Notes: generated by a model not told the origin, from the sequence alone. Counted from the stretch's first letter, positions 44,310 to 56,499 are shown. The stretch is DNA of 64,000 nucleotides from Tenodera sinensis (GCA_030765045.1 CM060961.1:140754538-140818537), one strand, 5' to 3'. Translations and numbers: made by a program.

Positions 44310-46525
44310 TAGGGCTCGGAAGTTCATGCCCTAAAAAACGCTGAAATATGCATGTAAATATGCTCTTAAAAACTTGAAAATATGCCAAGAAATTGCACTA
44401 TTGAATTAAAACAATGCCCCTTCGCAGTAGACAAGGCGAGTTAGTATAAATAATAAATGAAGTTACCTTATACCTTAGAGGTTGAAGCAGAAGTGGTCTC
44501 ACCTATAGTATTAACTGCTAAATTGCAGTTCACAACCAACACTGCACAAATTTTCAACTGTAAAACATCGTCTGTTGTCTCGCAAAACACTTTTGTAACG
44601 TGAAAAACTTCTCTCCACGTCACAAGATGTTATCGGGGTATATTTAAATGATGTTAACTGCCTCACAGAGAGAGTCAAGTCTCTTTGTGTGGTAGATGGT
44701 TTTCTTTCAAGGATGTCTCGAATATCGCACATCTGTTTATAACCAGAATTTTTTGAAATTATATAATTCACTTTCTCTTTCACTTTCTGTCCTATGCTAC
44801 CTGGAACCGAACTTAGATCACATATTGTTTTCTCAAAGACAGTAAGTGATTCATGCAAAGGAGATCCTACAGCTTCCAATGCCACTATGGCTGTTGGTAA
44901 GAAAGAAAAATGGGCAGATATGAAACTAAGATCCTCTTTTAACCCAGTGCCTGACAGAATATTTTTGCACAGTTTCTATTGATGAAGCATCTTTCGAGTC
45001 TAATGAATTAACAACCTCTTCGACTATTTCTATGAGCTCAGCATAATATAAAACTGCATCGACCCATGTTCCCCATCGAGTTAACACTGGTGCAGGAGGA
45101 AATCTGATATTAGGTGCTGTTGATCTAAACAACTTAACTCTTTTAGGAGATTTAGCAAAAATTCTCTTAGTACAGGACACAAATCTATCTACCAATGGGA
45201 AAGAATCGCGTATTGTCTCAGAAATGCGATGAAGAGCGTGTGCCAAACAAGTTATATGAATTAAGTTAGGAAAAATACCTTTCAGGGTTTGTCCTGATTT
45301 TGCCATATAAGGACCTGCATCAGTAACAAATAAAAGTACCCGGTCGTATTTGATTCCACATGGCCATAATAATTTCAAAGAGTCCATCACAAACTGGGTT
45401 ACAGTTACATTGTCAGTGGCCGACAATTCGCACACATTAAGAAGATAAGGTGTCGTCTTTTGTTCATTATTTAAGGCACCCACGATTATATTAGCAATAG
45501 AACAGCGCTAAGAATCAGGGGTGTCATCAACAGACAACCACACAAACTGATCCGCTAATTCATTTTTTATAATTGACAATACGTTATTGTAACAATGTCC
45601 TACATAAGTCTTACGCAGTGTACTTTCTTCAGGCACATATTGTCGAGTGTACCTGACAAGAAAGTTTTTAAATGTCGGATTATTGATTTTGAACAAGAGA
45701 ATATCAGCAGCTAAAATGCATGGCACAAGTCATAGGAAAATTCAGTAACCCTACTTCCTAAACACTCTACTAGCTGTTTTTGAACAGGTTCTTTGTTTGC
45801 GAGTTTTCTGATTAAATTCTCCTTATGTTTTACTGTGTTTATGTGCTGAACTATTTGAAATCTTTTCTCACCCCCTATATTTTTCTCACACGCTCCACAA
45901 TACAGTACCCTATTATCTGTAGATATTAAATCACTCGAAAACTCGTTCTGTAATTTAATTAATCTAGCACTCGAACTTGGTTTTATTTTCGGCATTTGAA
46001 GAGCTATTACACGCCTAATTTAATTTGGTGGGAACCGGTTCACAACACTGTTATGCATGAAGACCACGACACAACTATTGGAGAGCAGGCAAGCGTTGCG
46101 ATAATCGTGCTGCTCAAAACCAACTGACCTGCACCTTATCTTTATTAGTATAAATCTCTCAGATAACGCACTGATTATTCTCTACGCACATACATATAAT
46201 GAAGGGATGGATACAGGGGGTTCACTGCATGACAACATGACTCACCTCGCGAGTTGCATCAACATGTGCAATACTACCAATATGAAAAGTATTATACACA
46301 TGGAAACAAATAATAAAAACCATAAAAATTATTAAACTATGCAATATAGGGGCTATAATATTGAAATAATATGCATTTATAAAAAATCAAGAAAATATGC
46401 AGTTATATGCACCATAAAATCATGTCCAAATAACTGAAAATTCCATAATTCGTGCACATAACGTAAAAGCATACATTTCTAACCCCTATGAAAAAACATG
46501 CAAAAGCATGAACTTCCTAGCCCTA
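44310..46525 (-). mobile_element. hAT transposon, copy 2 (2.2 kb, almost complete)
   Basis: Inverted ends tagggctcggaagttcatgc / tagggctaggaagttcatgc and a perfect 8-bp duplication gtgataat (44302-44309 and 46526-46533). It is collinear with the element at 4013-6323. The 5' half of the minus strand (46525-46000) is noncoding. Coding follows from 45995 down to 44511, broken by few lesions. The perfect duplication implies a later insertion than copy 1. Confidence 0.93.
44511..45995 (-). pseudogene. hAT transposase pseudogene (copy 2)
   Basis: 45711-45995 encodes the N-terminus with a zinc finger Cys33-Cys36-His51-His57 (C-x2-C-x14-H-x5-H, BED/CGGBP1-like). 45508-45726 is the next frame. 44926-45483 is the catalytic core, with FVTDAGPYM (residues 52-60) and CLAHALHRI (79-87). 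44511-44885 carries the dimerisation motif TSCDVERSFSRYKSVL and ENL. Lesions include a frameshift between the first two pieces, a TAG near 45509 where copy 1 reads Glu, and a frameshift near 44930. It acted in the nucleus as a cut-and-paste transposase when intact. Confidence 0.9.
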
Positions 46526-46533
46526 GTGATAAT

Positions 46534-46747
46534 TGTTGTTCATTTTAGTGCAAGGAGAGATTATACTATAACCACTTCGTTTCATGAGTCTCAGATGCAT
46601 TGCCATTGTAAACACTTGGGAATGGAGGGTTGATACTATTGAACGTAAAAGCAGCTAATGCTTGTCCCAAAACGTAGACCTGTATAAATGTGGTGATAGG
46701 AGATACTTAACTTCTCAAAGTTTTCTTTCTCTTTTGTTTTCTCTCTT
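46534..46747. other. short unassigned spacer
   Basis: Nothing recognised before the Rep-A left end. Confidence 0.4.
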
Positions 46748-48116
46748 ACTTTCTCTGCTACGCATAGTAAGTACGGGAAACATAAAACGTAAACCCCATG
46801 GCACAGCAGCCCATCTCCTGCATCCAAACTGTCGGTAACTGGTGGCCTCACAAGTGGCATACCAGACTGAAAGAGTGGGCGCGGCCCCACATGGACAGTT
46901 AGCGCCGCATGTGTGGTCATCCCACCCTAGGTATGCAGGAAGAAACCCTGTGCACACACACAAAAGCTTGTGAAACTATGAACCCCTTCTACACTGCTCA
47001 GATAAAGTGGCAATAAGCGGCTAGGTGCTGTGCAGACAAACATACCGTACAGGAGAACCTGTACCAACTGCTCTCGAATGCTGGAATGTATGCTGGAGCA
47101 GCCCATTCGGGCCAAGGCCTACCACCCGACCGCTGCATCACCCACCTTTGTCCACCACAGGCGTCAGGGTGATTAGGGTGCAGTACTGGAGGTGGGACCT
47201 GGTCAGTGCCCCGGTCCCTCCCGGCCGGTTAGGCCGTCTTCTCAACAAGGGACCCCTACTTTTCAATCAAGTAGCTCCTCAATTGGCGCCTCAGGGACCT
47301 AACGAGACTAAGTGCACCCCGTGCCAGACCTCCCAGCAGGGAAACACCCCCCACGCCGGTACCGGGAATCGAAGCCGGGTTCTGCGCATGAAAGGCAGGC
47401 ACGGTATATCAGTGTGTCCGTGTGTGTATCTGTGAACAGCATAACTCAAAAACGAAAAGTCGTTTAAATATCAACTTTGGTATTTGAGCTCTGTATCTTT
47501 CAAGGATGCGACACAAAATGTTTCAAGAAAATCCCCCCTCCCCAGGATTACTGTTCATATGGAACATTTTTTTGGAAATTTTTATTTTATAGAAATGACT
47601 CAATCTTTATTAAAATACCATATATTTAGGCTATTTTTATGATAAATGAAATGTGTATCTCGAATTTTCAGGAAGTCACTTCAGAAACCCTTTTTGGATG
47701 ACTTGCATAACTGGTAATCCGTAAGATACAGACAAACTCTTAGTATACAAAAATGTGGATCTCGTTAGAACACATCATTTATGAGAAATACGGTCTTATT
47801 CCTCCTTTTCTGTTTGGAGATATTCCTTCTTGTCTGGATTTTTCATAATTACACCTTTTTATGAGAGGTCCTTCTTAACTTTTTTTTATCTCTTAGCCAT
47901 ACAAAGAGAACAAGATTTCAAACGACTGCATAGCGATTTGACTACCTCTTAAAGCCTGTTTTATTCCCTTATTCTCTTTACACCTACAAGAAAATTAGTA
48001 ATAAGATAATTTCTGTAAATATTTATTCCGATTAGCATGAAGAAGATAGAGAAATAAGCGTTTGTAAAAATAGTTTGTAGAAGAGTAGAGAAAGTCGTGT
48101 GAGTGCAACACATCAG
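46748..48116 (+). mobile_element. Rep-A copy split by SINE-F
   Basis: The left end actttctctgctacgcatagtaag lies at 46748. From 47403 the body continues from the GT tract (agtgtgtccgtgtgtgtatctgtgaacagcataactc) to the right end agtagagaaagtcgtgtgagtgcaacacatcag at 48116. The interposed 46785-47400 block is SINE-F and adjoining foreign sequence. The insertion again falls just before the GT tract. Confidence 0.75.
46785..47400 (-). repeat. SINE-F copy 2 (long)
   Basis: GC-rich. It shares the core with 215-480 (gggccaaggcctaccacccgaccgc, cccggtccctcccggccggtta, caagtagctcctcaattgg, cacgccggtaccggg) and extends a further 300 bp to the left that the first copy lacks. On the minus strand the end near 47370 has ggcttcgattcccggtacc, B-box-like. 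The overlapping 136-codon plus-strand frame is incidental. Confidence 0.5.
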
Positions 48117-48264
48117 AGTTTTTTCTTTTGCCCATTCTGATGCCGGATTGTTTAATGATCTGCACTTCTAGATCTAAAATGACCTATCATTATTGAGTGT
48201 ACCTGACACGATTTAATAGTCAACTGCAGTAAATTTGTTTAAGTGTTATACTGCCTTCTTGCTC

Positions 48265-48267
<3 letters not shown>

Positions 48268-48353
<86 letters not shown>

Positions 48354-48376
48354 TACCTCCCTCCCTCCCTCCCTCT
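48268..48376. repeat. (CT)40 then (CCCT)n microsatellite
   Basis: A perfect CT run to 48349 followed by ctacctccctccctccctccctc. Confidence 0.95.
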
Positions 48377-48794
48377 GTAAACTAACAAGTGCATTAAGCT
48401 GTCCTAAACGAAGATAATTTCTTGTACAATAATAATCAATATATATATTTTAAACCAGATTATACATTCTTATGCAACAACAGTTCTTTCGCAAATTTAA
48501 CATATTAGGGAAATTATATGCAGCAACAGCATAACCACTCCCGAAACTGAACGCTTAAAATATATTATATGTTGAGGTTCCTTTTCGTAACAATTATTTT
48601 TATATTTAGATTCCCTTTAGAACCTGAAATAATGTACTCGGAATACGTGCAAATACGTCAGAAGAATGTAAATTTGTACTTTACTTACAAAACCATGGTT
48701 GATTATATTTTGACAAGACGAAAGTAGACATGTGAAGCACGGAAACAAAGGGTGGCTGTGTGTGCTGCTTAGATCTCCTGCGTCGAGGGTAGTA
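48377..48794. other. unassigned sequence
   Basis: AT-rich with no recognised feature. Confidence 0.35.
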
Positions 48795-48796
48795 TA

Positions 48797-49455
48797 CCGG
48801 GTGGAAGGGAAGTCATTACATTAATTTAAACTCGGTATTTGGAACACATTTTGTATCTTACGTTTCTGTCTCTGACCATTACCTACGGAGATATTTTAGT
48901 TTTGTCGAAAACAAGCTGGTAACACTGCAGATTGTGTGGGTGGGACTTTCCCTAGCTCAGTACATAATAAACAATTGTGCGACTTGAAAACATAAACACA
49001 TACGGTGCCTTGACCTGTGTTTACTGTGAATGTGTAAGCCAATCACAAGCGTTAGCTTACAAAACACAAGGTGAAAGCAAAAGTGTTTACATCCACAAAT
49101 CAGGTCAATTTCCTGACCAACCTCAACGCAACGTTGTCGACATGTTACACGTTTGAAGGAGCTGAACGTAGTATTCCTTCACATCTTTTAAGTGATTAAT
49201 TATTTCGAAACCCCGTGTGATGTCGCATAATTACTACCGAAGGTATTTTACAAAGAAGTTATTCTACGCATTTTACAAGTAACGAACTGATATCTTCGTA
49301 TATTCTTGTGGAATCACGTATCCAATTTGGATCAAAACCATTTATACTTTCAAAATCGGCTGACCAAAGAACAAAATGCCATTCGACTTTTTCGTTTGTA
49401 ATGTTTATATGAAGTACATATTAGAAGAAATGTAATGACTTCCCTTCCATCCCTG
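48797..49455. mobile_element. TA-flanked MITE, copy 2 (659 bp)
   Basis: Inverted ends ccgggtggaagggaagtcat and (complement) cagggatggaagggaagtca, flanked by TA at 48795-48796 and 49456-49457. The body aligns end to end with 10161-10834 (ggagatattttag, gaaaacaa-ctgg-aacactgc, cgaaaccc-gtgtg-tgtcgcataatta, aaaatcggctga-caaagaac). No coding capacity; probably moved by a Tc1/mariner-like transposase. Confidence 0.85.
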
Positions 49456-49457
49456 TA

Positions 49458-50433
49458 TATGTCACTCTCTGTCACTGCCAAGTTGGGGCTGTCATTTCAA
49501 ACCGGACAAAAAATGCCAAAATTGACCTCGCATTTTTTAAAATCATTTTTAATTTCTACAATGTCCATTACTGTAAAAGAAAACGATTTTCAGAACATTA
49601 CCTCTTAACTGTTTATAGTTTTTGACTTAAAATTCGGTAAATGTTGCTTTATTTTTCAAATGAGACAACTTCTGTGCGATATAACTCTATCCCCTATATG
49701 GGATTTCGGTAACTACGGTAAACTACGATTAATTTTGAAGTTGAATGTCTGTTGTTGATTGTGGTATATAACAAAAACATAACAATAATTACACAATATT
49801 TTAAACCTTTTTCATGTGTTAAGTATGAATGCCTTTTTTATAATGATTAAACTTATATAGGAGTAAACCTCTTTTTATTACACATCAATTGCAGTTTTCA
49901 GTCTTATGGCATCCTTTGTATGAAACGTGGGGAAAAATGAAACAATGGATATTTAAGCTCGCGATCTACTTACATAGCGTTCAGTTGGCGTTTGCCACTC
50001 AACGTGATAAGAAGCTCGCAGCGAAACAAGGCGACCAACAGGCTTCACAAGGTTGACTGCTTACACTCTTCTTATATCTTATATATCGTTATTCCCACAC
50101 TCTCTATTATAATTAAATGGAGCTTTTTCTTACCTTGCTTTATAAACTAAAATACAGAACACATCCATATCTCAACCACACCTGACAGGACAGTGATAGG
50201 CTTAGGTCAAGGGAATAATAAAGGTTATTTATTCACGGAATCTACCTTCATTTTGAATCCTATCGCTTCACTTGTCAGCATCCTCTCACAGCAAAATATA
50301 AACAGCGGCGGATCGACGTCCTTCACGTGACTCATGGGTGGTTCCGTGTATGGTGCAGTGCGTCCGTTGAATATGCCACAAAATGTTAACTATTTTGTTT
50401 TGAAATTAAACTCTAAAGGATATGACAATTTAT
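49458..50433. other. unassigned sequence
   Basis: No gene, repeat or motif recognised. Confidence 0.35.
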
Positions 50434-50815
50434 TACTTTCTCTGCTGGTAAGTAGGGGAAGTATTGTATTCCACCCAAAAATTCGATGTCGCGATTTCAC
50501 CGGAAATATATGTTTTGAGACACCTGAATCCATTAAGTCATTTTTAGAAAAAGGTCAGTCTGTCAGCCTGTGGACAGCATAACTCAAAAATGAAGTCAGT
50601 TAACAACCAAAGTTGGTATTTAAGTTTAATGTCTTTCAAGGATGCTACACGAAGATTTTGAAGAAAATAGCCCCAGCCTAAACTACCCTTTACATGGAAA
50701 ATTTTTTTCGAAAAATTTGATTTTCTTGAAAATGGCTTTAACGGTTTCGATTAAAGTGACATATGTTTGAGATATTTTTATGACAAATGAAATGTATATT
50801 TTGAATTTACTCCGA
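50434..50815 (+). mobile_element. Rep-A copy, 3'-truncated
   Basis: The left end actttctctgctggtaagtagg is intact and the body is close to consensus, but the GT tract is deleted (aaaaaggtcagtctgtcagcctgtgg). Similarity stops at about 50808 after gtatattttgaattt. The left half alone is kept, so the truncation is at the right end. Confidence 0.82.
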
Positions 50816-51845
50816 AGTGTATACAACATAACGTTTGTTATGTTTATTGATAGCGGACTCTGCGCAAGTCGCCATGGCAATTTAGCCTTTCTCCACTCTC
50901 ATGAAATCGACTACTATTTTTTTCACCTGTAGTGGTTCATTAACCACACTGAGTTAATTTTATGTTCACGTTTTACTTCATTATGCTAATTCTCAATTTT
51001 TATTGTGAAGGGTACAGAGGTTGTTTGCGAAACAACCAGCCAAATGAGATACTATGAAATGCAACAATATATACCGGCATATTTATGATAAACCAAAAGA
51101 TATTTACATACAATATGTAGATATACTTCTACACTGAGACTGCGGGCAAATAATATCTAAATATCTAAAATGAGAAGATGCGTCCGTAGTATATCATAAA
51201 ATCACTATCAGTATAAATATATGTTCTTGGTATACATTCACCACATTATGTTGCCCATAGAGTTTGCATATAATAATTAGTAGATGTGTGTATAAATGCC
51301 TCTTAACTTATATCTTCCTTTTCACAGTGGACAAATAAGATAGTTTAACATATGTTCCAGGTACATTGGAAAACCAAAGACAAACACTTTGAGGTCACAG
51401 AAGTTCTCTTAGATTATTTTGTTTGAATTACTGTGAATAAAATTTAAGCGTTGCTTGCACACATAGTGTGATTTATGTGTTGGATAAAGAGGGTGCTAGC
51501 AAATCATGTAGCAAAAAGCCCAATATCTGGAAGATTATAAATAACGATTAATTTCGGGAGATTTCGTCTGGCGTATCTATATACTCACTTCCATTTATGT
51601 CACCCTGTAGCTTTGGGAAGCATTCTACTGTCCTTCACAGGTAGCGAATGAATAGCAAGGAGAAAGTGCGTTATCTGTTTACCTCTTCGCGCATAAAGTG
51701 GCATCGTGTTTTACATGCACAGTTCTAGATCATTCACATATGAGTAAGCGATGTCTTCAAATGGCTTCCCACATATCTACAATTCTTCCCCGATGCACCA
51801 TTGCAATATTTATATACATCGCTTCCGCTTAAAGTTACATTTTTC
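50816..51845. other. unassigned sequence
   Basis: AT-rich with no match. Confidence 0.35.
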
Positions 51846-52690
51846 ACTTTCTCTACTGGTAAGTAGGGGAAGTATTGTATTCCACCCAAAAATTCGATGT
51901 CGAGATTTCACCGGAAATTGTTTTAGGACCCCCTGAATCCAAAAGCAAAGCATTTTTAGAAAAAGATCCGTGTGTGTGTGTCTGTGTGTCAATCTGTGTG
52001 TCTGTGTGTCAAACTGTGGACAGCATAACTCAAAAACGAAAAGTCGATTAAAAATTAAATTTGGTATTTAAGTTTAATGTCTTTCAAGGATGCGATATGA
52101 ACATTTTCAAGAAAATAACCCCAACCTAAACTACCCTTTACATGGAAGATTTTTCGAAAATTTTTATTTTCTTGAAAATGCCTCTAACGATTTTGATTAA
52201 AATGTTTGAGATATTTTTCTGACAAATGAAATGTATATCTTGAATTTTCTGGCTATAGCCCCTGTCATATTTACTATGGAGGACTTTTGCATAACTGGTA
52301 AACCGTTAGAGATAGACCAGATCATGCTCTGCAAAAAATGTAGATCTTGCTAAAATACACAATTTATGTCTCAATAAATTTTCTTGTAGGTTGAACCATT
52401 TCGGAGATATTCCTTGTTATTTGTGTGAGTTTCGGAAAACTTTAAAGCTTTCGTGAAATGGAACATCGTTGTTCATTTTTTTATATGTTACGTGTGCAAA
52501 GAGAACGAAATCTCAAAGCTTTAAAAGATTTGACTATCGCACAAAGCCTACTGTATTCTAATATTCCCCTTGCACCTACATAATTTGTACAAATGTTTAT
52601 TTTAACTAACACCAAGAAGATATAGGAATAAGAGTTTGTAAGAATGGTTAGTATAAGAGTAGAGAAAGTAATGTGAGTGCAACACATCAG
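51846..52690 (+). mobile_element. Rep-A copy, best full-length example (845 bp)
   Basis: Layout of Rep-A, in order: end actttctctact; small hairpin ctact-ggta-agtag; ggggaagtattgtattccacc; gtcgagatttcaccgg; cccctgaatcc; A-rich aaagcatttttagaaaaag; GT tract (51969-52015); gtggacagcataactcaaaaacg; gtcttt-caaggatgcg; aactaccctttacatgg; tcttgaaaatg-ctctaacg; gacaaatgaaatgtata; ctggctatagccc; gcataactggtaaaccgtt; cacaatttatgtc; ccatttcggagatattcc; gcaaagagaacg; ttgactatcgcacaaagcc; right end agtagagaaagt plus aatgtgagtgcaacacatcag. T-rich runs flank both ends. No frame is conserved across copies, so it is non-autonomous or noncoding. Confidence 0.92.
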
Positions 52691-52694
52691 ATTT

Positions 52695-52924
52695 TTTACT
52701 TAACGTCCTCCAACGTTGTGCCGCATTGGACGGTGAATGAATGAAATGGGTGAATTGATGCTCAAATCAGCCCGAGGTCCATAGAGCTTTAAGTTAACCG
52801 ACATTCGTCTTCTCAGGAAATCTTGGAAAAATCTAATCCGAATAACACACCCTAAGCTATATTCGAACTTGCGACCTCTTGGACGTGAGGCAGAAAGGGT
52901 ACCACCACGCTACAGAGGCGGGCG
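52695..52924 (-). repeat. SINE-D copy 3
   Basis: On the minus strand the head includes gcctctgtagcgtggtgg and gcaagttcgaatatagc (B-box-like), and the body the gggctgatttgagcatcaattcacc block. It ends acgttaagt close to the right end of the Rep-A copy at 52690. Moderately worn. Confidence 0.7.
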
Positions 52925-54124
52925 CTTACAGTTTAAGGACACTAGGATGAATTTTAAAACATTATCAAGTTTAGATCTACTTACTTGAACAGTGGGGCTC
53001 TCGACATAAATAAATAAACAAATGCTTGTACGAAAATTCAATATTTTAGCTCAAATAGTTTCTTAGATAATAGAATTAAGTCCTTTTTATACGCGAAAAA
53101 AGGCATTCTTTAAAAAGTGCTTTCACATTTTTCAGATAAGTATACTAGTTGCATTTTCTGATACGTAAGTAAAGTGTAAATAAATCTCAGTATTTGATGA
53201 GGTTGGTGTTTTTACTTGCAGGGAAATACACTTTCGATTTTACGAAGTTGTTAGTATTAAAATACCTTTCCTTTTTAGCATAAATTATTTTTTGTCAGCA
53301 AATAATAAAGGAATCATCAGATGCATATTCGAATATTTAGACAACACGTTTGAGATTATGTATCAAATCTTATTTACAAATCAAAGCAAACCTGAATCTT
53401 TGGCCAAAATGATTGACAGGGGCCTATAAAATATTTCTATGGTACAATGCAACAATAGAAACAAATACGACTACTTGATCAAACAACAAAGGCTCCATAC
53501 ACATACCCCTCCCTGCTATGTACGCGCCGGCTGAGAAGGTTGGTAAAATGCCTCGTGAAACTGTAAGGACGGCATAGCAAGGAACCCAGAGTACATTTTC
53601 CGAGCCACTGAGCTCTATTTCAGTCCGGGGTTGCGAAAATATGCTCCAGCAGAAACCATAATACGCGTATACGCGCTCGTATACCCAACTTTAACGATTT
53701 TCGAATGACACTCTTTGCTGTTTCAAAAGAGGTCACCAGACCTCTAAAGTTTTCCTTCTTTTTGTCAGTTCCAAATACAATAACTGTAATTGCGCCTCCA
53801 CGACCCAGAATATTTCTGGCGCGACAAAGGGAAAATGGGAATCCCAAGCCGATATTTGTTGACAAGTAATGTGGCCATGTGGCCATTAAGGCTGCCATAA
53901 ACCTTTTGACGACTGTTTGACCATATACCTTACAGCTAACTATGTCTTCGGAAACTGGGAGAATAACGGACAATTACCTTTCCTTTGTGACATCTCTTGT
54001 CTCACAATAAGAAGTTATGCTTCGTTTATAAGGTGTTTGACCTCAATTATAATAAACCACATTTATCAACATCGAAAATACTATCGTAATGGGTTCATTG
54101 CAAGTAGCTATGGTTCTAAAAAAT
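52925..54124. other. unassigned sequence
   Basis: Contains the 117-codon minus-strand frame 53620-53973. I do not recognise it: no domain, repeat or signal is evident, and the base composition is ordinary. I leave it uncalled. Confidence 0.4.
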
Positions 54125-54944
54125 ATGATGTGATGCATTCACATTACTTTCTCTACTCTTGTACTAACTATTCTTACAAACACTTGTTTCCCTGTCTTCA
54201 TGTTAGTCGAGATAAGCATTTGCATAAATTGTTATCGTATTGCTCATTTTCTTGTAGGTGCAAGATGGATATGGGGATATAATAGGCTTTGAGCATATGT
54301 TTTAAAACTTTGGAATTCTCTTTACACGGCTAAGAGATAAAAAAGTTAATAAAGACCTTCCGTTTGCGAAAAGTTTGAGTACTGGAAAGATAACACAAAT
54401 AGCAAGGAATATCTCCGAAAAAAAATTACATACAGACATGAATTGTGTGTTTCAACGAGATTACAGTTTTTGTAAAGTAAGATTTGGTCTATCCCTTACG
54501 GTTCACCGGTTATACAAAAGGCATCAAAAGTGTCTAGGACTACCTGGGATATAGCCAAAAAATTCATAATATACAATTCATTTACCATACAAATATCTTA
54601 AACATATGGCGTATTAATCAAATTCGTTAGAATTATTTTTGAGAAAATCAAAGGTATCAAAACATTCTCCATCTAAAGGGTAGTTTAGGTTGAAGGAATT
54701 TCTTCAAGATCTTCGTGTCGCACCATTAAAAATATTCAACTTAAATACCAACTTTGCTTTTTAACAGTCTTTTAGCTTTTGAGTTAAGCTGCGCACATAC
54801 ATATACACACGCACGGACCCTTTTCTAAAAGAGCTTTATTTGGGATTCTTCAAAACATATATTTCCGGTGAGAACTGGGCATCGTAATTGTGAGTCGAAT
54901 ACAATACTTCCCCTACTTACTACGTACAACGTAGTAGAGTAAGT
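54125..54944 (-). mobile_element. Rep-A copy with hairpin left end
   Basis: Complete on the minus strand: right end atgatgtgatgcattcacattactttctctactc at 54125, all interior blocks, and the left end actactctact-acgttgtacgt-agtaagtagg (complement of 54910-54944). The extra acgttgtacgt makes a longer hairpin than in the ggta type. The CA tract is short (54800-54822). Confidence 0.85.
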
Positions 54945-55599
54945 AAAACGTGTAACAAAATAGTGCTCCTTAACTTAATTATGTAGGTGTCCCAAAATTT
55001 GACCGACAAACTTTGGGATTCGGATTCAGATTCAGATTATTTATTTCAATTTTGTGTGGTGCTGGTACAGCAGGCCCAGCTAACAGACTTAAATTTACAC
55101 TTATTTACAATTTTTTGTTTTTATATTTTATATACAACGGGTTTTCCAGGAAACCCATGCAGTGGCCGTCTTTGGGCCACCGAGAACAGTTCCCTGCTGT
55201 ATTGTCTTGGGCTTTTGTTTCAAGTTCTTGTTTTTGCTTTTGTTTTTTCTTTATATACATATATACACTTTTCCTTATATACATATATACACTTTATTTA
55301 TACACATGCACTCCCGCATTCACTCTGGCATATCGTTAGATATGCCCTCACGCACACACACACATCCACATACGCACGCACATTAAAACACTATTTACAG
55401 AAGCTATTTACACTCGCTTTATATACATTTCCGCGGTTTTCCTGGGCGGGCAGGTTGCAGCTCCTGACTGGTTCCCTGGGGTGCAGGCCTCTGAGGTAGC
55501 TTGTGTGCGGCCTGGGACCCATGTTAGGAGCTGATGGATAGCATTATTTTAAACACTTTTTGTTAAGGGATTTTTTTTGCGGTGTTTTGTTTAAGCGGT

Positions 55600-56184
55600 G
55601 TATTGTTTTGTGATTACGAGATCCGAAATCTCAGGATCTGTGCCAAAAAGTGTTCTGGAGGGAGATACACCTCAATATTGTCATTTTCTATTATAAGTTC
55701 AACCAGGAAATTTCCGGCCGCGTTTGCTCGGCGACAATACCACCAGCGGTGCCGGGCGTGGAAATTTCTTGCAATTATAATATGGTCGTCTAAAGTGGCG
55801 AATTATTCGAAGTCTTGTGAGAAATCTGGGGAGTTAGGGTGCCGATAAAGTGCTACTAGCATCACCGTTGTTATTAACACGGGTTTTAAGAGCCGTGCAT
55901 TCTAGCACCGCCAGCGCGGGCAGCGTGGCAGGAGCATGAGCAACTGTGTTTTTAAGCAAGATAGCAGTCCCTTCCCCCTGTCTGCCAATTCTGTCGTTCC
56001 GAAATACTTGATAACCTTGGAGCTTAAAAGTGTGCTCTTGTTTTAATTTAGTTTCGCAGGTAAATGCGACGTCAACTTTGTTACGCCGTAGATAGTTTTC
56101 AAGTTCGTGTTGCTGGTTGTAGATGCTATCTGCATTCCACAGGTGCGCGCGAGTTGAAGTTACGCCTCCCGTTACATCGGCCAT
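55600..56184 (-). pseudogene. LINE endonuclease (APE-type) fragment
   Basis: Frame 55834-56184 reads LWNADSIYNQQHELENYL (residues 15-32), CETKLKQEHTFKLQGY (43-58) and FRNDRIGRQGEGTAILLK (61-78). These are the WNAxG, SETxL and R-x-DR...GGTAIL motifs of Jockey-type apurinic endonucleases, with Cys for Ser. After a frame change, DDHIIIARNFHARHRWW near 55780 corresponds to the GGDFNAKHxxW motif with Asp replaced, so catalysis would be lost. The enzyme nicks target DNA to prime reverse transcription. Confidence 0.82.
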
Positions 56185-56499
56185 TTACTCTAAGAGGGTA
56201 CCGAGGAGACATGTGATGGTCTCAATTTTCTCCATAGCAATTTGCAGCTTTTAATTTTGATGAGGAAAGGCTGCAGCTTTGTTAAAAGTGCTGGGAGGTT
56301 TAGGACTTTAGGTGCACCTGGGGGGCGGGGGTTGCGGAGGGGTCCATTTTGTGGTGGCACTGGTGTCTTTTGCCCTCCGGCGGCTCCTGCGAAAGGGACG
56401 CCTGGTTTGACTAGGGTCGGGTACAGGATAGGTCTTGACCCTGGTTCAGCACTCGGAGTATTCCTGGCTAAGGATGCCAGTTGGCGGCGGTGACGTTCG

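Noticed and set aside
47025..47435. 136-codon plus-strand open frame
   Set aside because: It lies within SINE-F and runs into Rep-A; Pro/Thr-rich composition from a GC-rich repeat.
48235..48417. Ser-Leu-rich frame
   Set aside because: Translation of the CT microsatellite.
53620..53973. 117-codon minus-strand frame
   Set aside because: No domain or family recognised and no supporting context; kept only as part of an unassigned stretch.
54987..55499. 170-codon plus-strand open frame, the second longest in the window
   Set aside because: It lies antisense in the 3' noncoding part of the LINE, crosses TATA/CA-rich repeats, and has no motif.
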